Notes under the pieces: generated by a model
The model's database searches: none
What the model saw: the letters and a program-made list of their open reading frames with translations, nothing else
What the model was told of the DNA's origin: nothing
Program-made: the position numbers and the translations under genes
Source of the DNA: Streptomyces sp. GESEQ-35
GTDB lineage: Bacteria > Actinomycetota > Actinomycetes > Streptomycetales > Streptomycetaceae
Assembly (NCBI RefSeq): GCF_017948485.1
Contig: NZ_JAFFSX010000001.1
Coordinates: 124,001 to 188,000 of the forward strand
Length of the DNA: 64,000 bases
Direction: 5' to 3'
Part shown: one piece after another, positions 8,930-18,179 of the stretch
Layout of the letters: every line of letters begins with the position of its first letter
How positions within the stretch are numbered: position 1 is the stretch's first letter

Positions 8930-9766
8930 ATGACAGGCACCGCGGTTACCGGTGCGGGCACGAACACTGTGTTGTCGCTGAGCGGAATCTGCAAGAACTT
9001 CGGCGCGGTCGCCGCGCTGACCGATATCGAGCTAGACGTCGCGGCCGGTGAGGTGGTCGCCATCGTCGGGGACAACGGCGCCGGCAAGTCCACGCTCGTG
9101 AAGATCCTTTCCGGGGTGTACAGGCCCGACGCGGGAGAGATCTTCTTTCACGGCGAGAAGGTGTCTCTGGGCTCACCGGCCCTTGCCCATGCGATGGGCA
9201 TAGCGACGGTTTTCCAGGACCTCGCCCTGTGCGAGAACCTCGACGTCAAGGCGAACCTGTTCCTGGGCCAGGAACTTCGGCCCTGGATGCTGGACGACGT
9301 CGCCATGGAGAAGCGCTCCTGGCAGTTGCTGCGACAGCTGTCGGCGAAGATCCCCACACTCGGCGTCCCGGTGGCCGCCCTCTCCGGCGGCCAGCGGCAG
9401 ACGGTCGCGATCGCCCGATCCCTGCTGAGCAACCCGAAGATCGTCCTGCTCGACGAGCCGACCGCCGCCCTGGGCGTCGCGCAGACAGCCGAGGTCCTCA
9501 ACCTGGTCGAGCGGCTCAAGGACAACGGACTCGGCGTGGTGATGATCAGCCACAACATGGAGGACGTCCGGGCCGTCGCCGACCGCGTCGCGGTGCTGAG
9601 GCTGGGCCGCAACAACGGTGTGTACAACGCCAGGGACGTCTCCTCCCAAGAGATCGTCGCTGCGATCACCGGCGCGACCGACAACGTGGTCTCGCGGCGA
9701 GCCGCCGGCCGCCTGACTTCCCCGCAGGAAAAGCAGGAAATGCAGGAAGAGAAGGAAGAGCTGTGA
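8930..9766 (+). CDS. sugar ABC transporter ATP-binding protein
   Basis: 278 residues, one nucleotide-binding domain as in the FrcA/short XylG group rather than the double-length RbsA type. Walker A GDNGAGKST is at residues 47-55, signature LSGGQRQ, Walker B IVLLDEP, and the switch His is in VVMISHN. It energises uptake with the permease that follows. The stop overlaps the next gene's GTG (GTGA at 9763-9766), so translation is coupled. The C-terminal tail is unusually Gln/Glu-rich. Confidence 0.92.
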   Translation: MTGTAVTGAGTNTVLSLSGICKNFGAVAALTDIELDVAAGEVVAIVGDNGAGKSTLVKILSGVYRPDAGEIFFHGEKVSLGSPALAHAMGIATVFQDLALCENLDVKANLFLGQELRPWMLDDVAMEKRSWQLLRQLSAKIPTLGVPVAALSGGQRQTVAIARSLLSNPKIVLLDEPTAALGVAQTAEVLNLVERLKDNGLGVVMISHNMEDVRAVADRVAVLRLGRNNGVYNARDVSSQEIVAAITGATDNVVSRRAAGRLTSPQEKQEMQEEKEEL

Positions 9767-11013
9767 CAATCACCGAAGACTCGGTGGCAACGGCCACCGA
9801 CCTACAGGATGAGCGTCTCGTAACGCCGCAAGGCATCAGCGACAGCATCAGGGCCACGATCCGCCGCGTTCAGGGCGGAGACTTGGGCATGCTGCCCGTC
9901 GTCGGCGGCATCGTGGTGATCTGGACCATCTTCCAGGCACTGAACCCGACGTTCCTCTCCAGCACCAATCTGGTGAACCTGTCCTTCGACATGGTCCCGG
10001 TGGGCGTCCTCGCGCTGGGGATCGTGTGCGTCCTGCTGGTCGGCCAGATCGACCTCTCCGTGGGCTCGGTGAGCGGTGTGTCGGCCGCGATCACCGCCGT
10101 CGTCATGGTCAAGAACGAGCAGCCGATGTGGCTGGCGGTCCTCGCGGCGGTGGCCGGCGGCTGCCTGATCGGCTGGCTCTACGGCCAGGTACTCAACCGC
10201 TTCGGCGTGCCCAGCTTCGTGGTCACCCTGGGCGGGCTGCTGGCCTTCCTCGGCGTACAGCTGTGGCTGCTTCGAGGCGAAAACGCCATCAACCTGCCCT
10301 ACGACTCCACTCTGGTGAAGTTCGCACAGCTGTGGTTCGTCCCCGACTGGATGGCCTACTCACTGGCGGTGGCGGCCGCGGGTGGGTTCCTGGCCACCGG
10401 GTGGGTGCGTGCCCGAACCCGCCGCGGCGCCGGGCTGTCGTCCTCGTCGCCGCAGTGGCTTGTCATGCAGTCGCTTGTGCTGCTGGCCGGGCTGCTGCTC
10501 GTGGTCTTCTACCTGAACCGCACTCGCGGTGTCGCCTGGATGTTCGTGTTCTTCGTCGCGCTGGTGCTGGTGATGCACTACGTGCTGTCCCGCACCAAGT
10601 TCGGACGATCGATCTACGCGGTCGGCGGCAATGCCGAGGCGTCCCGCCGGGCGGGGATCAACGTGCGGCGTGTATACACCTCGGCGTTCGTCCTGTGTTC
10701 CGGCCTGGCCGCGGTCGGCGGCATCCTGGCCGCCTCGCGACTGGCCGCGGCGAACCAGAGCACCGGTACCGGAGACGTCAACCTCAACGCCATCGCCGCG
10801 GCGGTGATCGGCGGGACCAGCCTGTTCGGCGGCCGGGGCTCGGCCATTGCCGCCCTGCTCGGGGTCCTGGTCATCCAGTCGATCTCCAGCGGTCTCACTC
10901 TGCTGAACCTCGACTCCTCCTACCGGTTCATGATCACCGGTGCGGTCCTGCTCATCGCGGTCGGCCTGGACTCCGTCGCCCGGCGCTCGCGCCAGGCACA
11001 CGGTCGGGGGTGA
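9763..11013 (+). CDS. sugar ABC transporter permease (XylH type)
   Basis: 416 residues from the GTG overlapping the previous stop. It is a multi-spanning BPD_transp_2 permease: GVLALGIVCVLLVGQIDLSV is the family's early signature, followed by several hydrophobic segments, a cytoplasmic loop SRTKFGRSIYAVGGNAEASR that contacts the ATPase, and NAIAAAVIGGTSLFGGRGS near the end. The length fits XylH-like permeases, which are longer than RbsC. It ends in a GTGA overlap with the first kinase. Confidence 0.92.
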   Translation: MTITEDSVATATDLQDERLVTPQGISDSIRATIRRVQGGDLGMLPVVGGIVVIWTIFQALNPTFLSSTNLVNLSFDMVPVGVLALGIVCVLLVGQIDLSVGSVSGVSAAITAVVMVKNEQPMWLAVLAAVAGGCLIGWLYGQVLNRFGVPSFVVTLGGLLAFLGVQLWLLRGENAINLPYDSTLVKFAQLWFVPDWMAYSLAVAAAGGFLATGWVRARTRRGAGLSSSSPQWLVMQSLVLLAGLLLVVFYLNRTRGVAWMFVFFVALVLVMHYVLSRTKFGRSIYAVGGNAEASRRAGINVRRVYTSAFVLCSGLAAVGGILAASRLAAANQSTGTGDVNLNAIAAAVIGGTSLFGGRGSAIAALLGVLVIQSISSGLTLLNLDSSYRFMITGAVLLIAVGLDSVARRSRQAHGRG

Positions 11014-12527
11014 AGCAGGTGACTGCAATCGCCATCGACGCGGGCACCACCACCATCAAGGTGGTCGGATACGCCGACGACGGGAAGGAGCTGGCGGTGA
11101 GCCGTCGGCCGACCCAGGTGATGCGACCCCGTCCCGGGTGGGCCGAGCAGGACATGTCCGAGGTCTGGGCCGCGGTTGCCGACGCCGTCCGGGAAGTCGT
11201 CGCCGCGCTCCCCGACTCCCCCGACATGGTCGCGGTCACCGCACAGGGCGACGGCGCCTGGCTGGTCGACAGCCAGGGGCGTCCCACCGGGCCTGCCGTG
11301 CTGTGGAACGACGGACGGGCCACAGCCCAGATCACCGCGTGGGAGCGCGACGGCGTGGCACGGGAGGCGTTCGGGATCAGCGGGTCGCGCGTGTCCACCG
11401 GGATGCCCAACGCCGTACTGGCCTGGCTGCGCGAGAACGACCCCGACCGGGTGGCCCGCTCGAGCCACCTGCTGACCTGCGGTGGCTGGCTTCACCTGAA
11501 GCTGACGGGTGAGCCCGCCGTCGACGAGTCGGACGCCTCTGCACCGTTCATGGACATCCGACGGCGCGACTGGTCCGACCGGCTGTTCGAGCTCTACGGC
11601 CTTCAGTGGGCGCGGCGGCTCCTGCCCGAGCTTCGCGACGACGATCACCGAGTCACCACGCTCACCACCTCGGCAGCCGCGGAGACCGGCCTGCCCGCAG
11701 GTATCCCGGTGGTGCTGGCGCCGTACGACATCTGCGCCACCGCCATCGGCGCCGGCGCGGTGACCGCCGGTCAGGCGTGCTGCATCCTCGGCACCACCTT
11801 GGCCACCGAGGTCATCACGGACACGGTGGTCACCGACGAGCCGGTGGGCATCACCGTGACGCTCGGAGCCCCAGGTCGCTACCTCCGTGCCTTCCCCACC
11901 ATGAGCGGCGGCGACGTCCTGGACTGGGGGGCGGGCCTGCTCGGACTGGCCTCCGTCACAGATCTCATGGGTCTGGCGGCGCCGGGCAGTCGCGATACAG
12001 CCGGGGTGCGGTTCATCCCTTACCTCTCCCCTGCCGGAGAGCGGGCCCCGTTCTTCGACACCACCGCGCGCGGCTCCCTGTCCGGCCTGAGTCTGGAAGC
12101 CGGCCGCGAAGACGTGGCCCGTGCGCTGGTGGAGGGAGTCACCATGACCATCCGCGACTGCCTGGCCGCGGCCCCGGGTTCCCCGGACAGACTGGCGCTC
12201 TGTGGCGGTGGCACCAGGAGCGACTTCTGGATGCGGCTGATCTCCGATGTGACCGGCCTTCCTGTGACCGTTCCCGCCTCCGCGGAGGTCGGTGCCCGCG
12301 GCGCCTGGCTGACCGGTCTCGTCGCCACCGGCCGTGAGCCGGACTTCCCGACCGCCGCCGCCCGGCACGTGGAGGTTGCCGCCACATACCAGCCCGATCC
12401 GGAGGCGTTCGACGACTTCAGCGACCGGTACGCCGACTTCTTGCGGCTGCGGGAGCTGAACCAGCCGCTGTGGACACGCGACCGCGGACAGACATCTTCG
12501 ACCCCGACCGGTGGAGTCGGCGTATGA
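11010..12527 (+). CDS. FGGY-family carbohydrate kinase (first of two)
   Basis: About 505 residues from the GTG at 11010 overlapping the permease stop; another GTG lies at 11019. The N-terminal phosphate motif is AIDAGTTTIKVVGYADDGKE. VLWNDGR is the usual sugar-site Asp region, APYDICATAIGAGAVTAGQA follows, and the C-terminal ATP-site motif is LALCGGGTRSDFWMRLISDV. It phosphorylates an incoming sugar or polyol. The closest groups I can name are L-xylulose, erythritol and related ketose kinases; the substrate is not fixed by sequence. It ends in an ATGA overlap with the second kinase. Confidence 0.88.
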   Translation: MKQVTAIAIDAGTTTIKVVGYADDGKELAVSRRPTQVMRPRPGWAEQDMSEVWAAVADAVREVVAALPDSPDMVAVTAQGDGAWLVDSQGRPTGPAVLWNDGRATAQITAWERDGVAREAFGISGSRVSTGMPNAVLAWLRENDPDRVARSSHLLTCGGWLHLKLTGEPAVDESDASAPFMDIRRRDWSDRLFELYGLQWARRLLPELRDDDHRVTTLTTSAAAETGLPAGIPVVLAPYDICATAIGAGAVTAGQACCILGTTLATEVITDTVVTDEPVGITVTLGAPGRYLRAFPTMSGGDVLDWGAGLLGLASVTDLMGLAAPGSRDTAGVRFIPYLSPAGERAPFFDTTARGSLSGLSLEAGREDVARALVEGVTMTIRDCLAAAPGSPDRLALCGGGTRSDFWMRLISDVTGLPVTVPASAEVGARGAWLTGLVATGREPDFPTAAARHVEVAATYQPDPEAFDDFSDRYADFLRLRELNQPLWTRDRGQTSSTPTGGVGV

Positions 12528-14011
12528 CCGCCATCGGAAGTGCTGCCTGGCTGGGCATCGACCTGGGGACTCAGGGCGTACGGGTGGTCGTCGCCGCGTC
12601 CGACGGCAGTCTGCTGGGCGAGGGCTCGTGCCCGCTGACCAGCCACCGGGAGGGCGACCGCCATGAACAGCAACCCGAGCAGTGGTGGCGCGCCGTCCTC
12701 ACGGCGATCGACCTGGCACGCGCCGCGGGTGCCGACCTGCGCCGGGTCCAGGGGGTGGCCGTCGACGCGACCTCCGGCACGATCACCATGCTGGACCGCC
12801 GTGGCCTCTGTGTGACACCGGCGCTGATGTACGACGACGGGCGCGCCGTGGCGGAGGTGGAGCAGGTCAACGCCGCCGGGGAGCAGCAGTGGGCCAAGGC
12901 CGGCTACCAGCGGATGCAGCGATCCTGGGCTCTGCCCAAGCTCCGGTGGCTGCTCAACCACTATCCCCACGCTGCTGAGAACGGCTGGCGACTGGCGCAT
13001 CAGAACGATGTCATCAACAGCAAGCTCGTCGGGCACGAGGTACCCACCGACACCAGCAATGCGCTCAAGACCGGCGCCGACGCCGCACAGGTGACATGGC
13101 CCGAGCCCGTTCTCGCCGCGTTGGATATCCCCCGCGCGATGCTGCCCGACCTGGTGCTGCCCGGCACGGTCATCGGTCAGGTCTGCGCCGCGGCCGCCGC
13201 GGAGACCGGGCTCAGCGAAGGGACCGCCGTCGTCGCCGGGATGACCGACGGCTGCGCGGCGCAACTGGGCTCCGGCGCCACAGAGGTCGGAAGCTGGAAC
13301 TCCGTCATGGGCACCACCCTGGTACTCAAGGGCGTCACCAAAGACCTCGTCCGTGATCCGCACGGGGTGGTGTACTCCCACCGATCACCCTCCGGCCGCT
13401 GGCTGCCCGGCGGAGCCTCCAGTGTCGGAGCCGGCCTGGTCGCACGGGAATTCGCGGACGTCGACCTGGACCGGCTCACCCGCGAGGCCGCGGCACTGCT
13501 GCCCACCGACCTGTTGCGCTACCCACTGGTGTCCCGGGGTGAACGGTTCCCTTTCGTCGCCGCGGATGCCCGCGCGTTCAGCAGCCGCGAACCAGCCACC
13601 CGCGCCGAGTCCTTCGCCGCGCTGCTACAGGGCGCCGCATACGTCGAACGGCTCTGCTTCGATTACGTGGACCTGCTCGGCGCCCCGACTGACGGAGCGG
13701 TCGTCCTCACCGGCGGGGCCACCCGCAACCCCCTGTGGAACCAGCTGCGCGCCGATGTGCTGCAACGCCCGGTGACCCTTCCGCGCAACGCGCAACCCGC
13801 GCTCGGCATGGCGGTACTGGCCGCATCGAGCCGTGACGCTCTGGACAGCGTCGCCGCCGCGATGGTGCGACTCGACCAGACCCTCGAACCACGCCGTTCA
13901 GAGAAGGACCCTCACCAAGAAGGCTACGTCCGGCTGCTCGATCTGCTTGTCCAACGCGGCTGGCTCCCCGGCGTCGTCGCGACCCACGCACGAGAAAGGA
14001 CGGCGCCTTGA
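12524..14011 (+). CDS. FGGY-family carbohydrate kinase (second)
   Basis: 495 residues starting at the ATG that overlaps the first kinase's stop. Motifs: LGIDLGTQGVRVVV (phosphate 1), VDATSGTITMLD, ALMYDDGRA (sugar site), GMTDGCAAQLGSGA, GTTLVLKG, and VVLTGGATRNPLWNQLRADV (adenosine site). It is clearly a different subfamily from its neighbour, closer to D-ribulokinase-like proteins. Two consecutive kinases suggest two substrates, or kinases acting at two points of the route. It overlaps the next gene's TTG start (TTGA). Confidence 0.88.
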   Translation: MTAIGSAAWLGIDLGTQGVRVVVAASDGSLLGEGSCPLTSHREGDRHEQQPEQWWRAVLTAIDLARAAGADLRRVQGVAVDATSGTITMLDRRGLCVTPALMYDDGRAVAEVEQVNAAGEQQWAKAGYQRMQRSWALPKLRWLLNHYPHAAENGWRLAHQNDVINSKLVGHEVPTDTSNALKTGADAAQVTWPEPVLAALDIPRAMLPDLVLPGTVIGQVCAAAAAETGLSEGTAVVAGMTDGCAAQLGSGATEVGSWNSVMGTTLVLKGVTKDLVRDPHGVVYSHRSPSGRWLPGGASSVGAGLVAREFADVDLDRLTREAAALLPTDLLRYPLVSRGERFPFVAADARAFSSREPATRAESFAALLQGAAYVERLCFDYVDLLGAPTDGAVVLTGGATRNPLWNQLRADVLQRPVTLPRNAQPALGMAVLAASSRDALDSVAAAMVRLDQTLEPRRSEKDPHQEGYVRLLDLLVQRGWLPGVVATHARERTAP

Positions 14012-14631
14012 GCCTCCATGTCATCTTCGTCCGACACGGGGAGACCCTGTGGCACGCCGAAAACCGGTACGCCGGCAGCACCGACATCGCGCTGACCGAG
14101 CACGGCCACGCACAATCACGCGCGCTCGCGGACTGGGCGGAGCAGGCGGACCTGACCGCGATCTTCGCCTCCCCACTCACGCGATCGCAACAGACCGCAC
14201 GCGACAGCGCGGTGAGCACCGGGCTGCCGGCGAGCGTGGATGAACGGCTGCGCGAACTCGACTTCGGTATCGCCGAGGGCCTCACCCGCGCGGAGATGCA
14301 ACAGCGGTTTCCCGAACATCTTTCGGCCTTCAAGACCGACCCGGTGACGAACCACTTCCCCAAGGGAGAGAACCCCCTGGCCGCCGGCGACCGCTATCTG
14401 GAGTTCCTCACCGACCTCCAGGCCGATCATCGCGAAGGCCGCGTCCTCGTCGTGGGCCACTCCACCGCGATCCGGCTCGCGCTCTGCCGCATACTCGGCC
14501 TGCCTCTGCGCGAATACCGCCGCATCTTCCCGTTCCTGGCCAACTGCGCCCTGAACGAACTCGTCCTGAGCAACGGCCTGCCGTCGTTGCTGACGCTGAA
14601 CCACCCCGTGACCTCAGGAGCAATCAAGTGA
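14008..14631 (+). CDS. histidine phosphatase family protein
   Basis: 207 residues starting with TTG inside the previous stop (RBS AAAGGA). The RHG motif FVRHGETLWHAENRYAGS carries the catalytic His; other active-site parts are the Arg in SPLTRSQQTA, ELDFGIAEGLTRAEM and VLVVGHSTAIRLALCR with the second His. It is a cytoplasmic phosphomonoesterase of the PGAM-like branch. Placed between kinases and a dehydrogenase, it probably removes phosphate from a pathway intermediate or relieves sugar-phosphate stress. It overlaps the next gene by GTGA. Confidence 0.88.
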   Translation: MSLHVIFVRHGETLWHAENRYAGSTDIALTEHGHAQSRALADWAEQADLTAIFASPLTRSQQTARDSAVSTGLPASVDERLRELDFGIAEGLTRAEMQQRFPEHLSAFKTDPVTNHFPKGENPLAAGDRYLEFLTDLQADHREGRVLVVGHSTAIRLALCRILGLPLREYRRIFPFLANCALNELVLSNGLPSLLTLNHPVTSGAIK

Positions 14632-15662
14632 CCACCATCCTCTGTGCCGGTGACCACTTCGTCCTCAACTCCCTGCTCACCGACAGGCTCCGGCCGGCCG
14701 CACCCACCGCGACCTTCCGCGAACTCACCCTGCCCTGGCCGGTCGAGCCCTTCGGGGAGGTAGCCGAGGTACGGGAAGCATCGGGCACCGAGGAGCAGCT
14801 CATCGAGGCCCTCGGCGGAGTGGACATCTGCGTCACCCAGATGGCTCCGCTCACCGAACGAATCCTGGAAGCCTGCCCCGATCTGCGCCTGTTCTGCGTC
14901 AGCCGCGGCGGCCCCGTGAACGCCAACCTGGAGGCAGCCACCCGGCACGGCGTCGCCGTCTCCTTCGCCCCCGGGCGCAACGCCACCGCCACCGCCGAGC
15001 ACACCGTCGCCCTCATGATGGCCGCGGCCCGACGCGTCCCCGCCACCCACGCGGATCTCACCGCAGGCACCTGGCGAGGTGACTACTACATGTTCGACAA
15101 GGTCGGGCCGGAGCTGGAGGGCAGCACCGTCGGCATCGTGGGATACGGGGCCATCGGCTCCCGGGTCGCCCGGATCCTCCACGGATTCGGCGCACACGTG
15201 CTGGTCGCCGACCCCTTTGTCCGTCCGGACGACGTGTCACCGGCCGAGGTCACCGACCTGGCGGACCTCATGCGGCGCTCCACGTTCGTCACCGTCCACG
15301 CCCGCGCGACTCCGCAGACCGAGGGCCTGATCTCCCGGCAGCTGATCGACCTGATGCCTGCGGGCGGCGTGCTGGTCAACTGTGCCCGCGGGTCCCTCGT
15401 CGACTACGACGCCGTATGCGACGCCCTCGACGCCGGAAAGCTCTTCGGCGCGGCCTTCGACGTCTTCCCCCGCGAGCCGATCCCCGCGGACTCACGCCTG
15501 CTGACGACCCGGAACATCGTCATGACGCCCCATCTGGCCGGCGCCAGCAAACAGACCGCCTTCAACGCCGCCTCCATCGTGGCCTCGGAAGTAGGACGAT
15601 TCTTGGAAGGCCGGCCACTCGCGCACTGCGCGAATCCACAGGTTCTGGCCCAACTTCACTGA
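14628..15662 (+). CDS. D-isomer 2-hydroxyacid dehydrogenase (SerA-like)
   Basis: 344 residues, GTG start overlapping the phosphatase stop. The NAD-binding Rossmann motif is VGIVGYGAIGSRVARIL; the catalytic Arg is in NCARGSLVDYDAV, the Glu in the DVFPREPIPADS region and the His in MTPHLAGAS. N-terminal LRLFCVSRGGPVNANL and NATATAEHTVALMMAAARR fit the 3-phosphoglycerate dehydrogenase-like group. It interconverts a 2-hydroxyacid and a 2-ketoacid using NAD(H). As last gene of the operon it suggests that the sugar is taken through a hydroxyacid or its phosphate. Confidence 0.88.
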   Translation: MTTILCAGDHFVLNSLLTDRLRPAAPTATFRELTLPWPVEPFGEVAEVREASGTEEQLIEALGGVDICVTQMAPLTERILEACPDLRLFCVSRGGPVNANLEAATRHGVAVSFAPGRNATATAEHTVALMMAAARRVPATHADLTAGTWRGDYYMFDKVGPELEGSTVGIVGYGAIGSRVARILHGFGAHVLVADPFVRPDDVSPAEVTDLADLMRRSTFVTVHARATPQTEGLISRQLIDLMPAGGVLVNCARGSLVDYDAVCDALDAGKLFGAAFDVFPREPIPADSRLLTTRNIVMTPHLAGASKQTAFNAASIVASEVGRFLEGRPLAHCANPQVLAQLH

Positions 15663-16089
15663 ACTCCCCGACACGGCACTCCGCTCCCCCGGCAAAGCTC
15701 TGATCGTCCGCTACCCGGAAGCCGGCATGCTCATCGCCGCCCAACTCGGCGTCAGGGTCGCCAAGGTGAAAAGACCTGAGGGCTGGCCCCGCCCCTCCTG
15801 CGGTGCAGTGCCGGGCATCCCCCGCGATCGCCCAGCACCGAACTGCCACACCTCACGCGCTCCCAGAACAACAAACCCCGACGTGGGGCTCCGCACGTGC
15901 ACCACTCCCGTTCCGCCGCCGAACGTGGCAGCCGGCCCGCGCCCCGGCCTGCCTTGGCTCAACCCAGCGCGTCCATCAGGGCGGTGACACCGGCATCCAG
16001 CCGCTGCTCCACAGCCCGCGCCGTCAGCTCCGCCCGCCCCGCCTCACGCCATGGCCGTGACACCAGCTGAACTTCTTCTGACAGCTGCG
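15663..16089. other. intergenic with gene scraps
   Basis: No intact gene. On the minus strand 16065-15963 reads WREAGRAELTARAVEQRLDA followed by GVTALMDALG and a stop, like the C-terminus of a lost protein (TetR-like at most). The scrap ends where the ISL3-like end begins. On the plus strand a short GKALIVRYPEAGMLIAAQLG stretch also looks like protein but is unplaced. Confidence 0.35.
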
Positions 16090-16138
16090 GTGACGCTCCG
16101 CGACGGCACCCCAAGATCCGTGCCAGAACCCCGTTTAG
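16090..16138 (+). repeat. ISL3-like right-end relic, copy A
   Basis: gtgacgctccgcgacggc, then ccaagatccgtgccagaacc, matches 28430-28478 over nearly the whole stretch in the same orientation. At 28.4 kb this sequence directly follows an ISL3 transposase C-terminus, which identifies it as the element's right end. The preceding bases (about 16070-16089) resemble the last transposase codons. Confidence 0.6.
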
Positions 16139-16157
16139 AGCCTCGTGCCGACGACCC

Positions 16158-16400
16158 TACGACGACGCATGGACGGAGCCCGTCGACATCGCCGTCACCC
16201 GCGAACTCGACCTCCGGGGCGCCTTCCGCTTCGACTCCGAGTTCGACAAGGCGATCGACCTGCCGGCCCAGGGCCCGTCCGTCGACGCGATCGTGACGCA
16301 CACCTTCCCTCTCGCCGAGGCCCGCGCGGCCTTCGACATCGCCCCACGACCGGGCGGTCGCCGCCAAGGTCCTTCTGGACCTGAAGCGCGTCTGGCGAAG
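16158..16400 (+). pseudogene. C-terminal fragment of an L-idonate-type dehydrogenase
   Basis: The plus strand encodes EPVDIAVTRELDLRGAFRFD, SEFDKAIDL and VDAIVTHTFPLAEARAAFDI. After a one-base shift near 16346 it reads DRAVAAKVLLDLK. This is the last quarter of a zinc-dependent alcohol dehydrogenase of the L-idonate 5-dehydrogenase group and parallels the intact copy at 48315-49403 (VTREITWIGSYRF; LITHSFPLERAEEAL). The first three quarters are gone and the ISL3-like end sits just upstream. It is not functional. Confidence 0.7.
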
Positions 16401-16473
16401 GGCTCGGCTGTCACGGCACCGTGGCAGGGATCCGCTCAGACCAACAGGTCCGTTGCCCTTCGCGGCGCGGCGC

Positions 16474-18162
16474 TCACGTCAGGACCGCGGACTCCCAGGC
16501 CCGGTCGACGACCCGCACCAGCCCCAGGTCGGTAAGCTTCACCTGCGGGGAGACCGGGAGAGTCATGGTCGAGATGGACATGAACGCGTTCCGGTGCGCC
16601 CATCCCCAGCGGTGCAGGGCCTCGCGGATCGCGGCCGCGCCATGGGCCACCTCCTCGGCGGGGCGGTCGGACAGGACCCCGGCCACCGGCAGCGGCAGGT
16701 GCACCGGCTGATCGCCCGCGGCGACCACGCAGATCCCCCCGTGTGAGGCGATGACACGGTTGGCGGCCTCTCGCAGCGCCGCGGACGTGGTGGCGGTCAC
16801 CGTCAGGTTGTGGCTGTCGTGCGCGTACGTGGTGGCGACGGCCCCGTCGGACAGCTCGAAGCCGACCACCGGCGCCATCGTGTGCCGCCCGCTGCGATGG
16901 TGGCGTTCGAACACCGCCAGTACCGCGGTACGGCCCTCCCATTGCACGACGCCGTCCCGTACCGGAAGCACGACCTCGGCGGGCTCGGTGAACGTGTCCA
17001 CCGGATTGACCCGCAGAGCACGGAAGACGTGCTCGCCGTCGGGCAGGTCCACCGTCCAGGCGCAGCCGTCCGCGTCCAGCGGGTCGAGGTGGACGGAGTC
17101 ACCGAAGGGGTTGCCGGACAGGTGCGCCGGTGCGCTCTCCTGGACCAATTCGCCCCCGCAGACGACCATGACCGGCGTGAAGTCGCCCAGGTCGCGCAGC
17201 AGCACCAGGTCCGCGCGGCGTCCGGGGGCCACCACTCCGCGGTCGTCGAGGCCGAGGCGGCGGGCCGGGTGCAGGGTCAGCGCGCGGAGGGCCGTGAGCG
17301 GGTCCATGCCTGCGCCGACGGCTACGCGCGCGATGTGGTCGAGGTGGCCGCGCTCGACGATGGCGTCCGCCGCGAGGTCATCGGTGACCAGGCAGAAGTC
17401 CGGCTGCACCGGCAGCGCGGCGAGACTGTTCACCAACTCCGGGGTGAGGCACTTCTCCTGGAGCATCAGCAGCATGCCGAGCCGGGCCTTCTCGACCGCG
17501 ACTTCCGGGGAGTTCTTGGTGTGGTCGGAGTCGATGCCGGCCCACAGGTACTCGCCCAGGTCGTCGCCGGAGAGATTGGGGCAGTGCCCGTCCAGTCGTA
17601 CGCCCTTGGCACGCGCCGCGGCGACGATCTCACGCATCCGGCGGCTGCCGTCGACGACGGCCCGGTAGTCCATCACCTCGCCGAGCGTGGTGACACCCTC
17701 CCAGTCCAGCATGTCGGCGATGTCGTCGGCGCTGAGCGCGGCACCCGCCGTCTCGAAGCCCTCCAGGGCCGGCACGCACGAGGGCACCGCCCAGTGCATG
17801 GACTGCGGGGCGCAGCGGCCCTGTTCGATCATCCAGGCCATGGCCTCGCGCCCGGCGACGTTGACGATCTCGTGCGGGTCGGCGAGCACCGTCGTGGTGC
17901 CGCGGGGCAACGTGATCCGCGCGAACTCGCGCGGTGCGAGCAGCGAGCTCTCGATGTGCATGTGCGCGTCGACGTAACCGGGCGCCACCAACAGGCCATC
18001 GGCGTCGATGACTTGGCCGGCGTCGATCGGTGTGCCGGGGCGCAGCAGGGCGCGGATCAGGTCGCCGGTGATGGCGACATCGGCAGCGGTCTGTTCCCCG
18101 GTGTGTGCGGAGACCACGCGGGCTCCGCGGATCAGCAGATCGCAGTGGCTGGGCGCAGGCAT
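16474..18162 (-). CDS. ade: adenine deaminase
   Basis: 562 residues, the normal length for Ade (adenine + H2O to hypoxanthine + NH3). The amidohydrolase metal motif is YVDAHMHIESS at about residue 63, followed by TTTVLADPHEIVNV with further ligands, RLDGHCPNLSGDDL, and the conserved DDLAADAIVERGHLDHI. The C-terminal adenine deaminase domain includes GFELSDGAVATTYAHDSHNL and IVASHGG-like VIASHGGICVV. Cytoplasmic. It is the last gene of the LacI-controlled purine operon, 93 bp behind the nucleoside hydrolase, with tandem repeats in the gap. Confidence 0.93.
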   Translation of the reverse strand: MPAPSHCDLLIRGARVVSAHTGEQTAADVAITGDLIRALLRPGTPIDAGQVIDADGLLVAPGYVDAHMHIESSLLAPREFARITLPRGTTTVLADPHEIVNVAGREAMAWMIEQGRCAPQSMHWAVPSCVPALEGFETAGAALSADDIADMLDWEGVTTLGEVMDYRAVVDGSRRMREIVAAARAKGVRLDGHCPNLSGDDLGEYLWAGIDSDHTKNSPEVAVEKARLGMLLMLQEKCLTPELVNSLAALPVQPDFCLVTDDLAADAIVERGHLDHIARVAVGAGMDPLTALRALTLHPARRLGLDDRGVVAPGRRADLVLLRDLGDFTPVMVVCGGELVQESAPAHLSGNPFGDSVHLDPLDADGCAWTVDLPDGEHVFRALRVNPVDTFTEPAEVVLPVRDGVVQWEGRTAVLAVFERHHRSGRHTMAPVVGFELSDGAVATTYAHDSHNLTVTATTSAALREAANRVIASHGGICVVAAGDQPVHLPLPVAGVLSDRPAEEVAHGAAAIREALHRWGWAHRNAFMSISTMTLPVSPQVKLTDLGLVRVVDRAWESAVLT

Positions 18163-18179
18163 CGACGGTTCTCTCGTTC

